Shown here in pieces: positions 59,142-64,000 of a stretch of 64,000 nt of DNA. The notes under the pieces were generated by a model that saw only the letters and a program-made list of their open reading frames with translations, was not told where the DNA came from and did not search any database. Made by a program: the position numbers and the translations under genes. This DNA comes from Bradyrhizobium sp. CER78 (lineage in GTDB: Bacteria > Pseudomonadota > Alphaproteobacteria > Rhizobiales > Xanthobacteraceae): the NCBI RefSeq assembly GCF_029846235.1, contig NZ_JARVWP010000002.1, forward strand, positions 1 to 64,000. The letters run 5' to 3'. Numbering within the stretch: position 1 is the first letter of the stretch; every line of letters starts with the position of its first letter.

Positions 59142-60164
59142 ATGCTGTTTCCAACCACGATCGCAGGCTCGCTGCCGAAGCCGGAATGGCTCGCCGAACC
59201 GAACATGCTGTGGGCGCCGTGGAAGTCGGAAGGCGCCGAGCTCGCCCGCGCCAAGCGCGATGCCACCGTGCTTGCGGTCAAGCTGCAGGAAGATGCCGGC
59301 GTCGACATCGTCACCGACGGCGAGCAGGCGCGCCAGCATTTCGTGCACGGTTTTCTGGAGCGCATTGAAGGCATCGATTTCGCCCACAAGGTCGAGATGG
59401 GCATCCGCAAGGATCGCTATAAGGCGATGGTGCCGCAGGTGGTCGCGCCGCTGCAGCTCAAGGGCCGCGTCCACGAGGGTGAGGCACGTGCGGCGCGCGC
59501 CCACACCAAGAACCGGCTGAAGTTCACCCTGCCCGGCCCGATGACGATCATCGACACCATCGCCGACCAATATTACGGCGACCGCGTCAAGATGGCGTTC
59601 GCTTTCGCGGAGCTGTTGAACCAGGAAGCCAAGGCGTTGCAGGCCGATGGCGTCGACATGATTCAGTTCGACGAGCCGGCCTTCAACGTCTACATGGACC
59701 AGGTGCGCGACTGGGGCATCAAGGCGCTGGAGCGCGCCGCCGAGGGTCTCACCTGCGCCACCGCCGTGCACATCTGCTACGGCTACGGCATCAAAGCCAA
59801 CACCGACTGGAAGGAGACGCTCGGCGGCGAGTGGCGGCAGTATGAAGAGACGTTCCCTGTGATCGACAAGAGCACGATCCAGCAGGTCGCGATCGAATGC
59901 CGCAACTCGAAGGTGCCGATCGAGCTGCTCGCGGCGCTGCCCGGCAAGATCGTGCAGGCCGGCGTGATCGACGTCGCGAGCGATGAGGTCGAAACCCCTG
60001 AGGATGTCGTCAGGGTGATCGAGGCGGTCGCAAAGCACGTGCCGAAGGGCAACATCATCGCGACCACCAATTGCGGCATGGCGCCGATGCGGCGCGATAT
60101 CGCCGAAGCCAAGCTGAGTGCGCTCGGCGCGGGTGCAAAGCTGGCGCGGCAGCGGCTGTCGTAA
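59142..60164 (+). CDS. Methionine synthase core protein (MetE C-terminal type)
   Basis: 340 residues from the ATG at 59142 with a GGGAGG ribosome site. It is the length of a lone MetE C-terminal domain, like archaeal and rhizobial core enzymes. Zinc ligands: His and Cys in AVHICYGYG and Cys in TTNCGMAPM. MLFPTTIAGSLPKP at the N-terminus is common. It should transfer a methyl group to homocysteine from a folate or another donor; N-terminal half of full MetE is absent, so the methyl donor may differ. Single gene. The call of methionine synthase is by family. Confidence 0.88.
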   Translation: MLFPTTIAGSLPKPEWLAEPNMLWAPWKSEGAELARAKRDATVLAVKLQEDAGVDIVTDGEQARQHFVHGFLERIEGIDFAHKVEMGIRKDRYKAMVPQVVAPLQLKGRVHEGEARAARAHTKNRLKFTLPGPMTIIDTIADQYYGDRVKMAFAFAELLNQEAKALQADGVDMIQFDEPAFNVYMDQVRDWGIKALERAAEGLTCATAVHICYGYGIKANTDWKETLGGEWRQYEETFPVIDKSTIQQVAIECRNSKVPIELLAALPGKIVQAGVIDVASDEVETPEDVVRVIEAVAKHVPKGNIIATTNCGMAPMRRDIAEAKLSALGAGAKLARQRLS

Positions 60165-60181
60165 CGACAGCCCAGGCGGGC

Positions 60182-60805
60182 TCAGCCCGGGGCCGCCGCC
60201 GCGCTCGGGTGCAGCACCGGCCGATAGCCGGACTGAAATGCGCGGACGGTCGATGGCGGCGTCAGCAGCATCGCGGAAGCGGTCGCGTCGGCGCACTCGT
60301 AGCCGGCGAACGACCAACGCAGCGTCTTGCCATCGGCGACGAGATAGCTTTCCCCGTTCGCCTGCACCATCGTCCCGTCGGGCAATTCGTCAATCGGCAT
60401 CGGCAGCGCATGTAGCCGCTTCTTGCCACGATCGAGCCGCTCGGCGTGCAGCACCGCATCCATCGCCTTGGCGCTGAGATCACTGATGCCATTGCCATTC
60501 TCCCAGGCGGCGCGAAACCGGTTGGCGTCGTCGCGGCGGCAGTAGAAGCAGGGCCGGTGTCCGGCCGCGAAGGCCGTGGCTTCATCGAGGAAGAACAGTT
60601 CGGTCCAGCTCTGCCGGCGCATCACTTCGCGCCGCCGGCCCCTGAACTCGCAGACGCAGGTGAGCCACGCCGGCGACGACCAGCGCTTGTTCAGCAGTGT
60701 GCGGGTCGCGGGATCGTGGATGATGCCGCGATTGCCGGTGAAGGTGCCGCGGCGGTCCGTGGCGACGATCTCTCCGGTGGGAGTGACGCGGTTTTGCAGG
60801 GGCAT
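60182..60805 (-). CDS. Conserved hypothetical protein with CFYCRR motif
   Basis: 207 residues, no known function. It has PCFYCRRDDANRFRAAW (a CxxC pair near residue 85), preceded by ELFFLDEATAFAAGHR, and an N-terminal segment IVATDRRGTFTGNRGIIHDP. The composition is that of a soluble enzyme. It converges on the methionine synthase gene with 17 bp between. No neighbours to suggest a role. Confidence 0.75.
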   Translation of the reverse strand: MPLQNRVTPTGEIVATDRRGTFTGNRGIIHDPATRTLLNKRWSSPAWLTCVCEFRGRRREVMRRQSWTELFFLDEATAFAAGHRPCFYCRRDDANRFRAAWENGNGISDLSAKAMDAVLHAERLDRGKKRLHALPMPIDELPDGTMVQANGESYLVADGKTLRWSFAGYECADATASAMLLTPPSTVRAFQSGYRPVLHPSAAAAPG

Positions 60806-60831
60806 GACGACGAGTCCAAATGTCCGCGGCC

Positions 60832-60911
60832 GTCATTCCGGGATGGTCCGAAGGACCAAACCCGGAATCTCGAGATTCCGGGTTCGCGTCTTCGACGCGC
60901 CCCGGAATGAC
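60832..60911. repeat. Dispersed repeat family B, copy 2
   Basis: The same 22-bp palindrome half CCCGGAATCTC as copy 1, here from 60861 to 60882, flanked by GTCATTCCGGG at left and CCCCGGAATGAC at right. It lies between the CFYCRR gene (start at 60805) and the gpt gene. Confidence 0.8.
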
Positions 60912-60918
60912 TCGTGGG

Positions 60919-61446
60919 TCAGGCAGCCCCGTCGCGGATCGGCGGCTGGAACGACAGCGCGGTGTCCCACGGAAAGAAGATCCAGGTGTCCTGCGACACC
61001 TCGGTGATGTAGGTGTCGACCAGCGGCCGTCCCTTGGGCTTGGCGTAGACCGTTGCGAAATGCGCGTCGGGCAGCATCTCGCGCACCAGCTTGCCGGTCT
61101 TGCCGGTGTCGACGAGGTCGTCGACGATCAAGAGTCCCTTGCCGGTGCCGCCGCCGAGCTTGGCTGTCTGCTCCGAAATGCCCTTGAGCACCTTCAGGTC
61201 GCCCTGCTTGTCATGGTCGTAGCTGGCGATGCAGACGGTATCGATCACCCGCAAGCCGAGCTCGCGCGCCACGATCGCCGCCGGCACCAGCCCGCCGCGG
61301 GTGATCGCAATCACCGCATGGAACGGACCGACCTCGTTGAGCCGCCAGGTCAGCGCCCGGCAGTCCCGGTGGAATTGATCCCACGAGACCGGGAACGGCC
61401 TGCCGGCCCGATCTTGCGCACTCGGTTCAGAATTTCGCTCAACCAT
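60919..61446 (-). CDS. gpt: Xanthine phosphoribosyltransferase
   Basis: 175 residues. The PRPP-binding motif [14 protein letters not shown] and the upstream [17 protein letters not shown] (hood and purine side) match the Gpt type I phosphoribosyltransferases. It salvages xanthine and guanine to XMP and GMP using PRPP. The WIFFPWD near the end holds the conserved Trp stacking on the base. Possibly co-transcribed with the CinA-like gene upstream on the same strand, since only 6 bases separate them. Confidence 0.94.
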   Translation of the reverse strand: MVERNSEPSAQDRAGRPFPVSWDQFHRDCRALTWRLNEVGPFHAVIAITRGGLVPAAIVARELGLRVIDTVCIASYDHDKQGDLKVLKGISEQTAKLGGGTGKGLLIVDDLVDTGKTGKLVREMLPDAHFATVYAKPKGRPLVDTYITEVSQDTWIFFPWDTALSFQPPIRDGAA

Positions 61447-61452
61447 ATCGCT

Positions 61453-62205
61453 TCAACCCACCGGCTTCTTCTGCGCGGCCTGCACCTGCTTTAACATCTC
61501 CTTCACCTCCGCCATAGCCGTCGCGAGCTTCTCGGGATCGCGCGAGCGGACCACCAGATTGGTGTTCGGCTTCTGGTTCTCGTCCTGGAACGGATAGCTG
61601 CCGATGATGGTGTCGGGATTGGCTTCCGCGATCGCCCGCAGCGGGCCGCCGATGTCGCCTTCCCGCGCGTCGGCGCGGACCGAGTCCGACAGCATCCGCA
61701 CGCCGGATTTCAGGGTCGGCGCCACGATGTCCATCATCGCCTGCATGATGGTGGGGATGCCGGCCATCACGATGACATTGCCGAGCTTGAAGCCGGGCGC
61801 CAGGATGGTCGCGCTCTGGATCAGCTCGGCGCCATCGGGCACCCGGGCCATCCGCAGCCGCGCCTCGTTGAGGTCCTGCTCGCTCCAGCGCTCCCTGAAC
61901 CGCGCCACCACGTCAGGGTGATGGTGAATATCGACCCCGAACGCCTTCGCCACGCTGTCGGCGGTGATGTCGTCATGGGTCGGCCCGATCCCGCCTGTCG
62001 TGAACACGTAGGTGTACCTATGCCGCAGCGCATCAAGGGCGGACACGATGTCGGCCTCGTCGTCGGCGACGACACGGACCTCCTTCAGGTCGATGCCGAT
62101 ATTGGTCAGGTATTCGGCGATGAAGCCGATATTCTTGTCCTTGGTCCGGCCGGACAGGATCTCGTCGCCGATCACCAATATCCCCGCCGTGACGATCTCG
62201 CTCAT
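61453..62205 (-). CDS. Molybdopterin-binding / CinA N-terminal-like protein
   Basis: 250 residues from the ATG at 62205, which follows GGGAATGAGA. MoCF/MoaB-fold marks: GILVIGDEILSGRTKDKN at the start, TTGGIGPTHDDITADSVA with the conserved glycines, and VIVMAGIPTIMQAM. The nicotinamide-nucleotide-amidase domain of long CinA is absent. Some such proteins are pyridine-nucleotide pyrophosphatases, and others bind molybdopterin; here both are possible, and a molybdenum enzyme is present in the window. It precedes gpt by 6 bases. Confidence 0.87.
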   Translation of the reverse strand: MSEIVTAGILVIGDEILSGRTKDKNIGFIAEYLTNIGIDLKEVRVVADDEADIVSALDALRHRYTYVFTTGGIGPTHDDITADSVAKAFGVDIHHHPDVVARFRERWSEQDLNEARLRMARVPDGAELIQSATILAPGFKLGNVIVMAGIPTIMQAMMDIVAPTLKSGVRMLSDSVRADAREGDIGGPLRAIAEANPDTIIGSYPFQDENQKPNTNLVVRSRDPEKLATAMAEVKEMLKQVQAAQKKPVG

Positions 62206-62430
62206 GGTCTCATTCCCTAACTTGATCCCCTGACATTGCCGATCCAATGCCTTGATGTCACGGGGTTTTGCCGCCGAATTAAGCAGACCTCAGCCGGTTT
62301 TTCGGGCAGGCCTTCCTGGCTATCCCTAGCAAATGCCACAAGCCAATGCATATCGCGCTGGCCCGGCCCTTGCTACCATCCCATCAAGTCATGCACTGTG
62401 TCACATGGCTTGGGAGGGCAGTCGGGATAT

Positions 62431-63849
62431 ATGGCAGTCGCGTTCGATGAGATGAACGGCCTCGGCGAGGATCTTCGCCCGGCCTACCAGGAGCTCTCCC
62501 GCTGGCTCAAAGAGACGCCGCCGGATGCGCTCGAATATCGGCGCCAGGAAGCGGAGCTGCTGTTCCGCCGGATCGGCATCACCTTCGCGGTCTACGGCGA
62601 TTCCGAAGCCCAGGAGCGGCTGATCCCGTTCGACGTCATTCCCCGCATCATGTCCGCGACCGAGTGGACGCTGCTGGAGAAGGGCCTGAAGCAGCGCGTG
62701 CTCGCGCTCAACATGTTCCTCAGGGATATCTATCACGGCCGCGACATCCTGCGCGCCAACGTCATCCCCGAAGACCTGATCTTCCAGAATCCGGTATTCC
62801 GGCCGGAGATGAACGGCCAGGACGTGCCGCACGACATCTACGTCCACATCGCCGGCATCGACATCATCCGCACCGATCCGGACAATTTCATCGTGCTGGA
62901 GGACAATGCGCGCACGCCGTCCGGCGTGTCCTACATGCTGGAAAACCGCGAGATCATGATGCGGCTGTTTCCGGACTTGTTTTCGCGCCACCGCGTCGCG
63001 CCGGTCGAACGCTATCCGGACGAACTGCTGTCGGCGCTGCGGTCGGTCGCCCCGCACAACGCTTCCGCCGAGCCGACGGTCGCGCTGATGACGCCCGGCG
63101 TCTACAACTCGGCCTACTACGAGCACTCGTTCCTGGCCGACAAGCTCGGCATCGAACTGGTCGAGGGGCGCGACCTCATCGTCAAGAACGACGAGGTGTT
63201 CATGCGCACCACCGAGGGGCTGAAGCGGGTCGACGTGATCTATCGCCGCGTCGACGACGACTTCCTCGATCCCCTGACCTTCCGGCCGGATTCCGCGCTC
63301 GGCGTCCCCGGCCTGATGTCGGCCTATGCCGCCGGCAACATCACGCTCGCCAACGCGGTCGGCACCGGCATCGCCGACGACAAGGCGATCTATTCCTACA
63401 TGCCCGACATCGTGAAGTTCTACCTCAGCGAGGAGCCGATTCTGAAGAACGTGCAGACCTGGCGCTGCCGCGAACCGCAGGATCTGTCCTACGTGCTCGA
63501 CAACCTCGCCGACCTCGTCGTCAAGGAAGTGCACGGCTCGGGCGGCTACGGCATGCTGATCGGCCCCGCCGCCACCAAGGCGACCATCGAGGCATTCCGC
63601 GACAAGCTCAAGCGCGAGCCGGAAGGCTTCATCGCCCAGCCGACGCTGGCGCTGTCGACCTGCCCGACCTGCACCGACAAGGGCCTCGCGCCGCGCCATG
63701 TCGACCTCCGCCCGTTCGTGCTGACCGGCTCCAGCCACACCACCATCGTGCCGGGCGGGCTGACACGGGTGGCGCTGAAGGAAGGCTCGCTCGTGGTCAA
63801 TTCCAGCCAGGGCGGCGGCACCAAGGACACCTGGATACTGAGCGAGTAG
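62431..63849 (+). CDS. Circularly permuted type 2 ATP-grasp protein
   Basis: 472 residues from the ATG at 62431. The family marks are LRPAYQELSRWL near the start, IDIIRTDPDNFIVLEDNARTPSGVSYMLENREIMMRLFP, EVHGSGGYGMLIGP, and SHTTIVPGGLTRVALKEGSLVVNSSQGGGTKDTW. Such proteins resemble glutathionylspermidine-type ATP-grasp ligases and usually lie in an operon with an alpha-E protein and a transglutaminase-like gene; the alpha-E gene follows here 8 bases on. The pathway is thought to make or modify a peptide-like product, but no chemistry is proven. Confidence 0.93.
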   Translation: MAVAFDEMNGLGEDLRPAYQELSRWLKETPPDALEYRRQEAELLFRRIGITFAVYGDSEAQERLIPFDVIPRIMSATEWTLLEKGLKQRVLALNMFLRDIYHGRDILRANVIPEDLIFQNPVFRPEMNGQDVPHDIYVHIAGIDIIRTDPDNFIVLEDNARTPSGVSYMLENREIMMRLFPDLFSRHRVAPVERYPDELLSALRSVAPHNASAEPTVALMTPGVYNSAYYEHSFLADKLGIELVEGRDLIVKNDEVFMRTTEGLKRVDVIYRRVDDDFLDPLTFRPDSALGVPGLMSAYAAGNITLANAVGTGIADDKAIYSYMPDIVKFYLSEEPILKNVQTWRCREPQDLSYVLDNLADLVVKEVHGSGGYGMLIGPAATKATIEAFRDKLKREPEGFIAQPTLALSTCPTCTDKGLAPRHVDLRPFVLTGSSHTTIVPGGLTRVALKEGSLVVNSSQGGGTKDTWILSE

Positions 63850-63857
63850 TTGAAAGC

Positions 63858-64000
63858 ATGCTGTCGCGCACCGCTGAAAACCTGTTCTGGCTGGCCCGCT
63901 ATGTCGAACGCGCCGAGTACCTCGCGCGCACGATCGACGCCACGCTCCGCGTCACCGCGCTGCCCGCGGCCTATATCGGCAAGACCAATGAGTGGGATTC
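63858..64000 (+). CDS. Alpha-E domain protein, partial (cut by window end)
   Basis: The first 47 residues read MLSRTAENLFWLARYVERAEY then RTIDATLRVTALPA, the standard start of the alpha-E (DUF403) family. It begins 8 bases after the ATP-grasp gene stop, as expected for this conserved pair. The rest is outside the window. Confidence 0.9.
   Translation, partial: MLSRTAENLFWLARYVERAEYLARTIDATLRVTALPAAYIGKTNEWD

Overview
The window reads as a chromosomal segment of an alphaproteobacterium of the Bradyrhizobium / Nitrobacteraceae type. The grounds are inference from the sequence: high GC, many GTG/TTG starts, a DUF3126 gene beside cysE, a coxMSL-like molybdenum hydroxylase operon, several oligopeptide-type ABC components, and short palindromic intergenic repeats of the kind scattered in these genomes. 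No prophage, insertion sequence, CRISPR array or rRNA was seen. There is one tRNA (Leu, anticodon UAA).

Layout. 0-5.4 kb: small stress/envelope genes (dodecin, HdeD-like, a glycine-rich secreted protein, a COG4315 protein, a DUF4239 protein), an ornithine cyclodeaminase-family enzyme and pantothenate kinase coaA, which is bracketed by two copies of one repeat. 5.5-11.1 kb: a three-subunit molybdenum hydroxylase operon divergent from an orphan peptide-type solute-binding protein. 11.3-13.1 kb: an AT-richer accessory islet with an unrecognised small gene, a frameshifted barstar-family gene, a second small uncharacterised gene, a long inverted repeat and a decayed gene fragment. 13.1-19.4 kb: an SDR, an Asp/Glu racemase, an amidohydrolase, a cyclic-nucleotide-domain/patatin lipase and a zinc alcohol dehydrogenase. 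19.6-31.6 kb: a lipid and envelope region with an MBL hydrolase, a fatty acid desaturase, a tandem PilZ protein followed by a LapG-like transglutaminase-type peptidase, a TetR-fabA pair, Gly-rich secreted proteins and a gamma-carbonic anhydrase. 31.7-38.6 kb: DUF3126-cysE, a membrane protein lacking a normal start codon, an alpha/beta hydrolase, a zinc-finger protein, an FAD monooxygenase and a lipoprotein.

38.9-41.8 kb: tRNA-Leu, then a convergent gene for an unusual phospholipase D-family protein with a C-terminal histone-H1-like tail. 41.9-56.6 kb: a coherent amino-acid/peptide catabolism region. It has a second solute-binding protein, an M20 peptidase, a tandem glycine riboswitch leading a D-amino-acid dehydrogenase gene, two ABC permeases, a double ATPase, an M81 (MlrC-like) protein, an M20 amidohydrolase, an amidase, an enoyl-CoA hydratase and a lipase-like hydrolase. 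The likely theme is import of small peptides or modified amino acids, hydrolysis, and oxidative deamination under glycine control. 56.6-64 kb: quinone oxidoreductase, DsbA-family isomerase, GST, a MetE-core methionine synthase-like protein, gpt, a CinA-like protein, and the start of a circularly permuted ATP-grasp / alpha-E operon cut by the window end.

The observations most worth following up are the PLD protein with the H1-like tail, the riboswitch-dadA pairing, the broken barstar-family gene in its immunity-like islet, the gene with an apparent ATC start, and a free-standing strand-specific terminator that suggests an unannotated transcript. All family assignments come from motif reading without database searches.
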